Assembly: GCF_003314975.1 (NCBI RefSeq)
Contig: NZ_QNRF01000007.1
Location: 124,001 to 188,000, forward strand
Source of the DNA: Marinomonas aquiplantarum
GTDB lineage: Bacteria; Pseudomonadota; Gammaproteobacteria; Pseudomonadales; Marinomonadaceae
DNA length: 64,000 nucleotides
Reading direction: 5' to 3'
The notes below the pieces were generated by a model that was given only the letters and a program-made list of their open reading frames with translations, did no database searches and was not told where the DNA came from. This document shows positions 40,351 to 48,696 of the stretch, one piece after another (within the stretch, counting starts at the first letter, position 1; the number at the start of each line of letters is the position of its first letter). The translations under genes were made by a program, and so were the position numbers.

Positions 40351-40445
40351 GGGTGTGTAGCTCAGTTAGGATTTCGTCCTGACAAGGTAGATTGAAATAG
40401 GTAGTTAAGAACTCCTCATCTTTCCTCAAGATGTAAAACTATAAT
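40351..40445 (+). pseudogene. decayed tRNA-Val-like unit 3 (95 bp)
   Basis: Begins GGGTGTGTAGCTCAGTT, anticodon position CTGACAA, stem largely broken. Then AGTT-AAG-AACT in place of the T-arm, and a CATCTT-TCCTC-AAGATG hairpin derived from the Asp-Val spacer. No 3' acceptor strand or CCA. Confidence 0.75.
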
Positions 40446-40540
40446 GGGTGTGTAGCTCAGTTAGGATTTCGTCCTGACAAGGTAGATTGAAATAGGTAGT
40501 TAAGAACTCCTCATCTTTCCTCAAGATGTAAAACTATAAT
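40446..40540 (+). pseudogene. decayed tRNA-Val-like unit 4 (95 bp)
   Basis: Exact copy of unit 3, directly adjacent to it, ending immediately before the last intact Val gene. Confidence 0.75.
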
Positions 40541-40616
40541 GGGTGTGTAGCTCAGTTGGGAGAGCGTCGCCCTTACAAGGCGAATGTCGGGAGTTCGAAC
40601 CTCTCCACACCCACCA
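40541..40616 (+). tRNA. tRNA-Val(TAC), copy 4 of 4
   Basis: Identical to Val copy 1, encoded CCA. Last gene of the array; no clear T-rich terminator hairpin was found after it. Confidence 0.97.
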
Positions 40617-41052
40617 CTCATTTCTCTCATATCTTCTGAAATAATCCAATTCTAATAAAGATCCATGATTGCCTTTGTTGTCACACATTTTGCTGTTTCA
40701 ATTTCCAGGTTTTAAATTTCCTTTATGTTATTACTTTGTTTCATTTTATAGCTTGGTATCTAACTTAGCATTGGGTTTTGTGAGACTTTCTAGTTTTTGC
40801 TCAATAATAGTCAATGTTAGAATTCGTCTAAGTATAAAGTTTTGTTGCTTGAGTATGGTCTATACTTTTCACTTAATTCCTTCTGTATCAACAAGTCTTT
40901 AATGTGTCCAAACGTAATGTTTCGAAGTTATTTTTTGCATATTGTATTGCGCATGAAATACATACTGGTAATATCATATGACGGGACTCTATAATAGAAA
41001 CGTATAAAGTGATAAATCGTATATTCCAATAAAAATAATAATGGAGATTATT
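40617..41052. other. AT-rich intergenic region before the FadL-type gene
   Basis: About 435 bp without a credible gene. Near its end TATAAT (40990-40995) is a likely -10, without a convincing -35, about 60 bp before the next start codon. The rest is T-rich with no repeat or mobile-element remains that I can recognise. Confidence 0.5.
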
Positions 41053-42348
41053 ATGACTACCTCATCTAAAGGTTTGTTTAAAGCAAGTGTTGTTGCCGTG
41101 TCTGTTGCGGCAGCGTCTAGTGCCTATTCAGCTGGTTTTGCTTTAAACGACCACAGTGCGACCGCTTCTGGTGCAGCGCTTGCTGGTGCTGCCGCCTCTA
41201 CTAGTGACATTTCTTTTAGCTTCTGGAACCCTGCTCTCTTTGCAAACGCTGATACGACGACTTTCATGGCCTCCGGTGCTTATGTGATGCCGAGTATGGA
41301 TGTGACAGTTAATTCTGCTACAGATGCAACTACTAACAGCTTGGGGACAGAAGCTACAGATGATTCTGTTGACAATAGTTTGGTGCCTTCATTGTATTTT
41401 GCAAAGCCTATTTCTGATAAAACGGTGGCCGGTATTTCTTTAAATGTGCCTTTTGGTTTGTCAGGGGATTATGGGCAAGACTGGGCTGGTCGTTTACATG
41501 CAACTGAAACGGGTATTCAAGATATCGCCTTGAGTTTTGCCTTGGCACATCGTGTTTCCGAAAAGCTTTCTGTAGGTGCGAGCGTACAACTTCATCAAGC
41601 TGAAGTTATTTTAGAATCAGCAGTTGGTGCGCCTAATCACCCAACTCTTCAAGAGGGGATTGGCCGTATTGAGGCAGACGCTACAGGAATTGGTTTTAGT
41701 GTCGGTGTGATGTTTGAACCTGTTAAAGGGACTCGATTAGGTGCGGGTTACCGTAGTGAAGTGGACTTTGACTTCGAAGGTGATGTTAAATATACAAATA
41801 TAAATGCCGCATTAGCAGCAAATAATAGCCTTGAAGATGCTAGTGTTACAGATTCAATCACTTTCCCTTCTGTTTTGACCTTGAGTGTTGAGCATGATCT
41901 TTCCGATAAGTTGACGCTTGGTTTGTCTGCTATCAGAACTGGTTGGGGGTCAATGGATGGAATCAACATTGATTTTGATAGCAATCAAGACAACTCTGTA
42001 TTGACGTTTGGCTTTGAAGACCAATGGATGTATTCTGCCGGTGTAAACTATGTTTACTCTGATAAGTTAACCCTACGTACTGGTATCGCGATGGACAATT
42101 CCCCTGTCACTGATGAATACCGCTCAGCGAGAACACCGGATGGGGATCGTAAGTGGATCTCAGTCGGTGCCACTTATGACTTTAATGATATGACCTCAGC
42201 GAGCTTTGCCTTTACACATGTCATGATTGAAGATGTGACGGTGAATAGAGATGGTTCATTAGATGAAGATTCTTCTCGTGGTACATTAAATGCAGACTAC
42301 GAGTCATCTGCGAATGTAGTATCCGCTGCTATCAGCATGGCGTTTTAA
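41053..42348 (+). CDS. FadL/OmpP1-family outer-membrane transport protein
   Basis: 431-residue outer-membrane beta-barrel of the long-chain fatty acid / hydrocarbon channel family. Signal peptide with cleavage predicted after AYSA, mature N-terminus GFALNDHSATASGAALAGAA, which matches the FadL N-terminal hatch with its characteristic FWNPALFA. The C-terminus ends VSAAISMAF with a terminal Phe, as in barrels inserted by BamA. An upstream in-frame ATG (41041) is rejected because GGAG at 41043-41046 is well placed for ATG 41053. Substrate not readable from sequence. Confidence 0.9.
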   Translation: MTTSSKGLFKASVVAVSVAAASSAYSAGFALNDHSATASGAALAGAAASTSDISFSFWNPALFANADTTTFMASGAYVMPSMDVTVNSATDATTNSLGTEATDDSVDNSLVPSLYFAKPISDKTVAGISLNVPFGLSGDYGQDWAGRLHATETGIQDIALSFALAHRVSEKLSVGASVQLHQAEVILESAVGAPNHPTLQEGIGRIEADATGIGFSVGVMFEPVKGTRLGAGYRSEVDFDFEGDVKYTNINAALAANNSLEDASVTDSITFPSVLTLSVEHDLSDKLTLGLSAIRTGWGSMDGINIDFDSNQDNSVLTFGFEDQWMYSAGVNYVYSDKLTLRTGIAMDNSPVTDEYRSARTPDGDRKWISVGATYDFNDMTSASFAFTHVMIEDVTVNRDGSLDEDSSRGTLNADYESSANVVSAAISMAF

Positions 42349-42373
42349 TCTGAGTTGTTTTTCTCAACAACAT

Positions 42374-42403
42374 AAAACCAGAGCCTAGGCTCTGGTTTTT
42401 TTT
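42374..42403 (+). terminator. Rho-independent terminator after the FadL-type gene
   Basis: Palindromic hairpin AAAACCAGAGCC / GGCTCTGGTTTT with a TA-centre, then a T-run. The following 200 bp up to the convergent EAL gene show nothing recognisable. Confidence 0.92.
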
Positions 42404-42616
42404 GCGTCGAATTTAGGTTGCGATACTTTTTTATTGAGTTCTATGATTATTAATATCTAGATAACGTGGATATTTTCATGAGGTGTGGACTTCCCAGACT
42501 TTACTAGGAAGGTGTGATGGTCTTGCGATGAGAGGCTAGGTGATTAAGTACTAAGGCGTCTTATGTCTGTTGGTTGTATGAATGAGGTGGAAAAGGGGGT
42601 CATGTCAGATGACGAA

Positions 42617-44869
42617 TTAGTACACCATTCTATGTTGTTTGGCTTTTTCATGGCCATTAGCTGTCCAGTCCGAAAGCGGTGATGGCTTGGCGTAATAATA
42701 GCCTTGTAGGGTGTGGCAGCCAAGGGCAATAAGCAGAGTTGCTTGCTCTTTGGTTTCAATGCCTTCCGCTATGACTTGCATATTAAGTGAGTTGGCTAGT
42801 TGAATGGTGGATTTTACGATATCAACATGTCGCTGGTCTTGCGGTAATGGCGAAACAAATCGACGGTCAATTTTCAGAATGTTGGCTGGTATGTCGACCA
42901 ATTGTCCAAGAGAGGCCTGGCCGGTACCAAAGTCATCAATGGCAATAGAATAGCCGTATTGTGACAGGCTACGTAGGCGTTTGTGTATTAATGGGTGAGT
43001 CATGACAGAGCTGGTTTCTGTGATCTCTAGCTCTAACATTTCGCTTAACCAAGGATTGTCTGCGATCAGGGTCATCAGCAAGGCAAAAAACGCGTCATTC
43101 ATTAATTCCTGTCCGGCTAAGTTTAGCGCGATAGGAGTTTTGATGTGCTCTTTATGCCAAACCGTTAGGGTGTCAACCAGTTCTCTGACTAGGTTCTCAG
43201 CCAATAATGGCAGCATGCCTAAATCTTCTGCTAGTTTAATGAATACCATTGGAGAAACGAATTCCCCTTCATTATTCCAGCGGGCAAGCGCTTCAAAAGA
43301 ACGGACTTCGCCATTTGCGCTGACTTGAGGTTGCAGCCAGATATCGATTTTTTTGTTTTTAATGGCGGCGCTCAGTTTCAAGCCTAAGTTGTGCTCTCTG
43401 ACCAGTTTGCTTTCTAAGTTGTGATTATAGAAAGAAAACTTGTCTGTGCTAGTGGAGTACTCTAATGCCATTTCGCAATGTTCTAGTAGTTCTTCTGCTG
43501 TCTTTCCATCTGTGTGGTAATAGGAAATACCGAGTTGATAATCCATATTGAGTTTCTGACCATCGAGCATCAGCTGGGCTGGTAATAAAGATTGGATCAG
43601 GGTGGTTAGGTTCTTTTGGATTAAATGGGTTTGGCTGAGAGGAACAAAACAGGCAAATTTTATACCGCGTAGACGGCCAACAATGGCTTGCTTCGAAAGT
43701 TTATTTTGTAAGGCTTTAGAGAAGCTGAGAATAATTTTATTGGCATTGTCTTTGCCATATTGCTTATTGAGTAGTTTGAACTGACTGATACGAATAATAA
43801 ACATAGCACCAGTTAGGTGGTGCTCTTGCTCATTAATCTTCATGTTCACCTGACGACAAAAATTCAAATGATTTGGCAGTAAAGTCAGTAGGTCAAAGTG
43901 CGCAAGTCGGCTGTTGGTTTGTTGTGTACTTTCTAACTTCTGCTGGATGGCACGAAACTCGGTCATATTATCCAAGTGTAAAATGTAGTGACCATGATTA
44001 GTAAGAGAGGCGCGACGGACTTGAATGTGAGTGTCAGTACTATGTTTTAGTGTGCATTCAGCTTTATTTGATTGCCAAAATAGTTTCGACTCATTGTTGA
44101 GTGGAGAGAGCCAGTCGCCCATTCGAGTGCCTGAAAAAACAGTGGTGTCTTTTTGACCAAGTAACTTTTTGGCTAGCTGATTGGCTTTTATCAAAACCCC
44201 ACGCTGATCACATAATAGAGTCGGTGTTCCTGTGTTCTCAAAGAACTCTTCATACAATAGATAGTTTTCGTTGAGCTTACGATAAAGCGCTCGCATACGA
44301 GCACTGTGGTTTTCTAATGCATGTATGATTTGTGATACCGCCAAGGGCAAGCCAATATTCAGAGTCATAAAGGTCAGCAATTGGAAGTAAAATGAAGAAG
44401 ACTCATTAGCAGGTAAACTGTCTAACCACTGGGTGGTGACAAAATAAAACGGGACTAAATTGAGAGTCATGACGACCAAAGAAGCTTTAAAGCTAAACAA
44501 GAGTCGAGTAATTAAAGGGATAGAATAAAGCGCAATAAGGGCGTACTTTTCAGATTCTTTTTCTGGATTCGTGAACAGCATAATCCCGCTTACTAGGACA
44601 AGCGATAACACGAACAAAAATGCGCAACTTTGGGAATATTTTTTACTGAAGTAAAGCAGAGAAAATAATACACACAGGTATAGGCTATTCATTTCAAAGA
44701 AGAAAAGCTCACCATGGGTAAACACTGAGTGTAGCTCTGAAATAAAGAAAATACTGATGGTCAATGCTATCAGGATACGAAGTATGCTCAGTTGAAAGGA
44801 GCCCTCGCTCTGTCCACTGGTGTGATTCGAATCAATAAAAAAATACTGCTTAAGAGAGTCTATCAACAT
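42617..44869 (-). CDS. membrane PAS-GGDEF-EAL protein, probable c-di-GMP phosphodiesterase
   Basis: 750 residues. N-terminal membrane region with about five to six helices (28-180), PAS-like domain about 200-300, GGDEF domain about 320-485 in which the signature is replaced by RGIKF (400-404), so it should not make c-di-GMP, and EAL domain about 490-740. The EAL domain keeps its key motifs: FEALARW (524-530), NLAGQEL, LEITET, AIDDFGTG, LKIDRRF and the EGIET-QGYYYAKP end, so it should hydrolyse c-di-GMP. The degenerate GGDEF may bind GTP as an allosteric site, as known in similar proteins. Single-gene unit with no obvious partner. Confidence 0.9.
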   Translation of the reverse strand: MLIDSLKQYFFIDSNHTSGQSEGSFQLSILRILIALTISIFFISELHSVFTHGELFFFEMNSLYLCVLFSLLYFSKKYSQSCAFLFVLSLVLVSGIMLFTNPEKESEKYALIALYSIPLITRLLFSFKASLVVMTLNLVPFYFVTTQWLDSLPANESSSFYFQLLTFMTLNIGLPLAVSQIIHALENHSARMRALYRKLNENYLLYEEFFENTGTPTLLCDQRGVLIKANQLAKKLLGQKDTTVFSGTRMGDWLSPLNNESKLFWQSNKAECTLKHSTDTHIQVRRASLTNHGHYILHLDNMTEFRAIQQKLESTQQTNSRLAHFDLLTLLPNHLNFCRQVNMKINEQEHHLTGAMFIIRISQFKLLNKQYGKDNANKIILSFSKALQNKLSKQAIVGRLRGIKFACFVPLSQTHLIQKNLTTLIQSLLPAQLMLDGQKLNMDYQLGISYYHTDGKTAEELLEHCEMALEYSTSTDKFSFYNHNLESKLVREHNLGLKLSAAIKNKKIDIWLQPQVSANGEVRSFEALARWNNEGEFVSPMVFIKLAEDLGMLPLLAENLVRELVDTLTVWHKEHIKTPIALNLAGQELMNDAFFALLMTLIADNPWLSEMLELEITETSSVMTHPLIHKRLRSLSQYGYSIAIDDFGTGQASLGQLVDIPANILKIDRRFVSPLPQDQRHVDIVKSTIQLANSLNMQVIAEGIETKEQATLLIALGCHTLQGYYYAKPSPLSDWTANGHEKAKQHRMVY

Positions 44870-44885
44870 TAATCAACTTCATAAT

Positions 44886-44916
44886 GTAAAAAGAAAAAAG
44901 CCACATAAAACGGCTT
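44886..44916 (-). terminator. terminator of the imelysin/DUF1513 operon
   Basis: On the minus strand AAGCC, a GTTTTATGT loop and GGCTT followed by TTTTCTTTTT. Short stem but strong T tract, about 65 bases after the DUF1513 stop. Confidence 0.6.
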
Positions 44917-44979
44917 GTTCTAGACAGTACCGAAAAATAGTGGCTTTGACCATGCAAGAAAGGGCTTATATCTAAATAA

Positions 44980-46083
44980 TTATGTATTAATTTGCCGTAA
45001 ATGGTTGTCCCAGTGAACTGTTGGGTGTTTATTGATCAAATCGATGTGTTCACGAACCGGATTGCTGACATATTGATTGCCAGTACCAGCTGTCAGAATA
45101 AACTCATGCGCATTCTCGTGAGCGACCAAACCACAAACATCGCGGCAGTTATCTACGCCTAGAAAGGTTTTTGTGTCCACATGCCAATAGGCGACAAAAC
45201 CGCCGCGAGGGGTGCTAATGGCTAATACTTCCCCAGACTGATCAAAACACACGCTACCGCAATATTGCTTAAAACGAGCTCTCACTTGTTCTGGGATGGG
45301 TAAATAATCTAACTCTGGCTGGTCAATACGAGATAAAGCAACCAATGGTACCTGATCCCATAGTGGGCCTTGATATTGAAAACCAAGTGCCACAGTGCCT
45401 TGCTGATTAACATCTAAGTGGCGAATGCTTAGCTGATGTAAATGTTTGGGGTTAGCAACTTGATTTAATGGTTTGCCATCCTTTAATGATAAATAGGTCA
45501 CATTTGGTGACATGGTATCCAAGTTAAGAATGTTGCGATCATTATCTGGGTGAGTTTTTAAGCCGCCATTGGCAATCACCAAAACGTCATCATGAAGTAA
45601 AACCGATTCATGGGGGCCAATGCCATGGCTTGAGAACACGTTTAGAATTTGGCCGCTTGGCCACCCACGAACAAACACCTTACCCTCACCAGACGGGTAG
45701 TGATTTTCTTGCGTGATTAAGCGCTGCCCATCTCGTGTAAAAAGTGCATGACCGTAAAAATGGTGGTCTTTTTCAGGCTCAATGCGGATGATTTTTTCAT
45801 GACTTGCAACATTAAAAAAATCAATAAAAAAGCCAGGTCGTCGTGCCACAATACCAACAATTGCCTGGTTTGGGTGGACAACTGGTGCGTGAGCTCGATC
45901 CGGTAACTCGGTTTGCCAAACTAGGTTACCCTTGACGTCAAATAGACCAAAAAAATGTTCTGTTTTACTCTGTGAGAAAGCTGAAGCGAATAAGCTTTTA
46001 TCCTCAGAAACGGCAATTGAAGCCCAAGACGGTGCGCTGGCAAGCACACCGCTCAGCGCTAGGAAATGTCGTCGTGATAACAT
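44980..46083 (-). CDS. DUF1513 periplasmic protein of the imelysin operon
   Basis: 367-residue protein, probably a beta-propeller-like fold. The N-terminus MLSRRHFLALSGVLASAPSWA has a twin-arginine-type signal, implying export in folded form. Start chosen at ATG 46083, with GGAG 6 bases upstream, one base after the preceding stop. Conserved stretches are SHGIGPHESVLL and GLKTHPDNDRNILNLDTM. DUF1513 genes regularly accompany imelysin and di-heme oxidoreductase genes, so a role in periplasmic iron handling is inferred from context. The biochemical role is unknown. Confidence 0.85.
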   Translation of the reverse strand: MLSRRHFLALSGVLASAPSWASIAVSEDKSLFASAFSQSKTEHFFGLFDVKGNLVWQTELPDRAHAPVVHPNQAIVGIVARRPGFFIDFFNVASHEKIIRIEPEKDHHFYGHALFTRDGQRLITQENHYPSGEGKVFVRGWPSGQILNVFSSHGIGPHESVLLHDDVLVIANGGLKTHPDNDRNILNLDTMSPNVTYLSLKDGKPLNQVANPKHLHQLSIRHLDVNQQGTVALGFQYQGPLWDQVPLVALSRIDQPELDYLPIPEQVRARFKQYCGSVCFDQSGEVLAISTPRGGFVAYWHVDTKTFLGVDNCRDVCGLVAHENAHEFILTAGTGNQYVSNPVREHIDLINKHPTVHWDNHLRQINT

Positions 46084-46084
46084 C

Positions 46085-47143
46085 CTAATCTCCATCTCGA
46101 CTATTAAAGCCAATCTGGAAACCAAGCTGGGTAACCAGTTGAGTCAAGTAGGTTTGGCTGGCTGAAATGGATTTAATCAGTGGTGTCGCCATTTCAATGC
46201 GGTGAGTTTTTGAGTAACCAGATTGAAAATAATCTGCGGGCAATTGTAGGGCTAATTTCTGATTATTAATTAAAGTCTTTTCAAGTTGATCGGCTAGCTT
46301 GGGGTACTGTTGCTGTGCGATGTCGTACAGTGAAGGTTGGCCAGCATGGTAAATTTTACGGTAAGACAAAAAATTGGCTTGAATAGAAGGTAATGATAGA
46401 TTGCTGCGATAAAATTCCGCCAGTTTTAGGTTTTCATGTCCATTGTAGCCAATTGGGGTTTCCAGCTTGGCGTCTTTAACGGCAGACATGTGCTCAAGCC
46501 ACTGTTGTAGCACTTGCTCCAGTGCGGCTTGCTCTGCATCAAACTCCGCGCCATCTTCTGCAAATACCCAATCTTGTGCTCGGCTGCCTTGCCACTGCTT
46601 GGCCACGTCATTGGCACTGCTAAATTGATGCTCTGTCACTTTCTTTAATAGGTGACAGTGGTCTTTGCTTTGCATTGGCGAGAAGTCTGGGTGGTACAAA
46701 AGGCTTTCAATGGCTGTTAGGCCACGCACAGCAATACTGGCCGAAGTCCAAAATTTAGGCGTCTCCATCACACTTGGGTCTTGCTGAGCCAGTGCTCGTA
46801 ATTGACGTTGAGTAACGCCTTTTTTGTCTGGCCAATATTCGAATGCATAGTAGCGCATGAAGTAAGTAACAGGGCCAAAGTTTAACCATTGAACTTGCTG
46901 CCAATCGAGTGCATTTTTTTGGAAAGCGATTTGCGTCTCAGCTTGGTTTACTTTACTTGGAACGCTGCATAATTGCTTGGTTTGTTGAGCAAGGCTATTA
47001 GCAGAAACGGCATAAGAGTCATAGCCGCTGCGAATAACGTCAGAGATAATGCCATTTAAAGGGCCTTGCCATTGTCCTGCAAAACCGAATAAAGGGGCAC
47101 TGGCGCTAATCGCAACAGCCATGATTTTTGGAAGGTACTTCAT
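46085..47143 (-). CDS. imelysin family protein (second copy, GxHxxE motif altered)
   Basis: 352-residue exported protein, signal peptide about 1-22 (AVAISASAPLFGFAG). It follows the di-heme oxidoreductase gene with a TAATG overlap, which sets the start at 47143 despite an open frame for 32 codons upstream. The imelysin GxHxxE signature is changed: here G141-L-T-A-I-E146, with Thr for His. It may have a structural or iron-sensing role rather than that of the first imelysin. Members of this family are periplasmic, Fur-controlled and linked to iron uptake. Confidence 0.8.
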   Translation of the reverse strand: MKYLPKIMAVAISASAPLFGFAGQWQGPLNGIISDVIRSGYDSYAVSANSLAQQTKQLCSVPSKVNQAETQIAFQKNALDWQQVQWLNFGPVTYFMRYYAFEYWPDKKGVTQRQLRALAQQDPSVMETPKFWTSASIAVRGLTAIESLLYHPDFSPMQSKDHCHLLKKVTEHQFSSANDVAKQWQGSRAQDWVFAEDGAEFDAEQAALEQVLQQWLEHMSAVKDAKLETPIGYNGHENLKLAEFYRSNLSLPSIQANFLSYRKIYHAGQPSLYDIAQQQYPKLADQLEKTLINNQKLALQLPADYFQSGYSKTHRIEMATPLIKSISASQTYLTQLVTQLGFQIGFNSRDGD

Positions 47144-48522
47144 TACAACGACTCCAGAAAATAAATGAGTTTTTGGCGATATTCTTTGCTTAAACGTTTG
47201 TAAGCTTGTTGACTCGATTGGGCTTCGCCGCCGTGCCATAAAATAGCCTCTTCGATCGTGCGAGCTCGCCCGTCATGAAGAAAGCCGACTCGTCCGGATA
47301 CCTTCTCGGATAAGCCAATTCCCCAAAGGGGAGCGGTTCGCCATTCTTGAGGTTCGGCGGAATAAACAGGAAACCCAGAGCGTAATTCTGCTCCCATATC
47401 GTGTAGAAGCATATCGGTAAAAGGGTAAAAAGTGCGATTTTTTAAGACTGGATAAGGTGAGTCATTGCCGGTGACCATTTTGGGTGTATGGCAGCTAGCA
47501 CAACCGGCGTCGATGAAAATGTCTTTTCCCGCTAGGAAGTCAGGTTCCGATAAATTTCGCATGGCTGGTGGTGCTGCTAAAGAAACGAATAAATCGACCA
47601 GTCGAGATTGCTGTTTATCGACCTCGAGATTATTAAGGTGCGAGCTGTTGCCATTAGGGCTGTTTAGGCACTCTACTTGTAATGGGGTACAGTCACCTGA
47701 AGGAGCCGGAAAAAGAAGGGTCGATAATCCTAAATCCGTATTAAATGCGAGTTGGTTCTGTGCCGTGACGCTGGGTGTAGAGGCTTTATAACCAAAACGA
47801 CCAATAACTGGTTTGTGCTGCCCTGGGATCCAGCTAACTTTTCCACTAATACCATCTTGATTTGTATCGATTGGGTCGGCATTGGCCATTATGTATTGGT
47901 CAGGAATATTGTCGAGCAATCCCATACCAACCAATGAAGGGGTGTTAAGCAAGGTGAATCCTGTATCGGTTTCAAAAGGACCATAATGCAATTTGTCCCA
48001 GTGCAGAACCGGCTTTCGAAGAGATACTTTATGACCATCTGCTAACACCTCCACATGAGTTTGATAGGTCAGGTGAAAGTCGCCTTCGGGGAGTGTTCCA
48101 TTAGCACTTTGACCTTGGAGCTGGCCACCATAATGTGCGTCTCCAATATGAGAGTAGATGCCATCATGATGATTCGTTGCGTCTGGATAGCGTTTGCCAA
48201 AACGAACCATAAACGAAGGAATAGTGGCACCACTTATATGAGCTTCTGGCGCATGGCCACGACCATTGTTGATATGGCAATTGTTACAGGAGCGAGTGTT
48301 GTACAGAGGCCCTAAACCATCACTGGCGGTTGTAGAGGAGGGTGAGGGGACCCAAAATTTCTGAAATACGCCCTCGCCAATGCGAAATTCCAGCTTTTCT
48401 TCTGCGGATAAATTCGGCAAAGGCTGTGAATATTCACTGGCAATTGAAATATTAGTAAAACCAAAAAAGCTGGTAAAAAGACCAGCTAACACTAGTATGT
48501 TGTCATTTTTCGATCTGGTCAT
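47143..48522 (-). CDS. di-heme oxidoreductase (DUF1111 / thiol oxidoreductase-like)
   Basis: 459 residues with a signal peptide (about 1-29). Two c-type haem attachment motifs, CNNCH (79-83) and CASCH (341-345). The region after the first haem includes GAELRSGFPVYSAEPQEWRTAPLWGIGLSEK (about 389-419) and FLHDGRARTIEEAILWHGGEA, typical of the DHOR family, related to cytochrome c peroxidase but of unknown reaction. Sits between the two imelysin genes, so it probably works with them in periplasmic iron redox handling. Confidence 0.88.
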   Translation of the reverse strand: MTRSKNDNILVLAGLFTSFFGFTNISIASEYSQPLPNLSAEEKLEFRIGEGVFQKFWVPSPSSTTASDGLGPLYNTRSCNNCHINNGRGHAPEAHISGATIPSFMVRFGKRYPDATNHHDGIYSHIGDAHYGGQLQGQSANGTLPEGDFHLTYQTHVEVLADGHKVSLRKPVLHWDKLHYGPFETDTGFTLLNTPSLVGMGLLDNIPDQYIMANADPIDTNQDGISGKVSWIPGQHKPVIGRFGYKASTPSVTAQNQLAFNTDLGLSTLLFPAPSGDCTPLQVECLNSPNGNSSHLNNLEVDKQQSRLVDLFVSLAAPPAMRNLSEPDFLAGKDIFIDAGCASCHTPKMVTGNDSPYPVLKNRTFYPFTDMLLHDMGAELRSGFPVYSAEPQEWRTAPLWGIGLSEKVSGRVGFLHDGRARTIEEAILWHGGEAQSSQQAYKRLSKEYRQKLIYFLESL

Positions 48523-48587
48523 AGGTTAGGCAAACACCATTTATTGACTCATTACACAAACGTCTTGTGCCCCTATACTCATGTAAA

Positions 48588-48641
48588 AGGGAAGGGGCAA
48601 AATACCCAGTCTGTTACGACTCGATACTTCACGCCTTCCCT
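48588..48641. other. inverted repeat between the first imelysin and the di-heme gene
   Basis: AGGGAAGG and CCTTCCCT, 38 bp apart, in the 174-bp gap. On the minus strand the second arm is followed by TTTTA, so it may act as a weak terminator or processing site that lowers expression of the three downstream genes relative to the first. Confidence 0.35.
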
Positions 48642-48696
48642 ATTATAACGCGACTGTCTTTTGTTATCGCATTAGGATGATTCGATACCAGTGGTA

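Larger units (their letters stand above)
40351..40540 (+). repeat. perfect tandem duplication, 2 x 95 bp
   Basis: Units 3 and 4 read as identical base for base, with no bases between them. Perfect identity of apparently non-functional sequence indicates a very recent duplication or ongoing conversion. Confidence 0.9.

Noticed and set aside
40247..40429. Minus-strand 60-codon frame ending GTRTRDPLRDR
   Set aside because: Antisense of tRNA-Asp and the pseudo-tRNA; a known annotation artefact.
39491..40616. Repeated units that could be taken for a CRISPR array or a mobile-element repeat
   Set aside because: The repeats are tRNA genes and tRNA-derived units of unequal spacing with cloverleaf or partial tRNA structure; no spacers of uniform length and no cas genes.
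40669..40902. 77-codon plus-strand frame after the tRNA array
   Set aside because: No ribosome binding site, T-rich composition giving Phe/Leu/Ser-rich sequence, no family.
47144..47239. 32-residue N-terminal extension of the second imelysin
   Set aside because: It lies within the di-heme gene; ATG 47143 with TAATG overlap begins a clear signal peptide.
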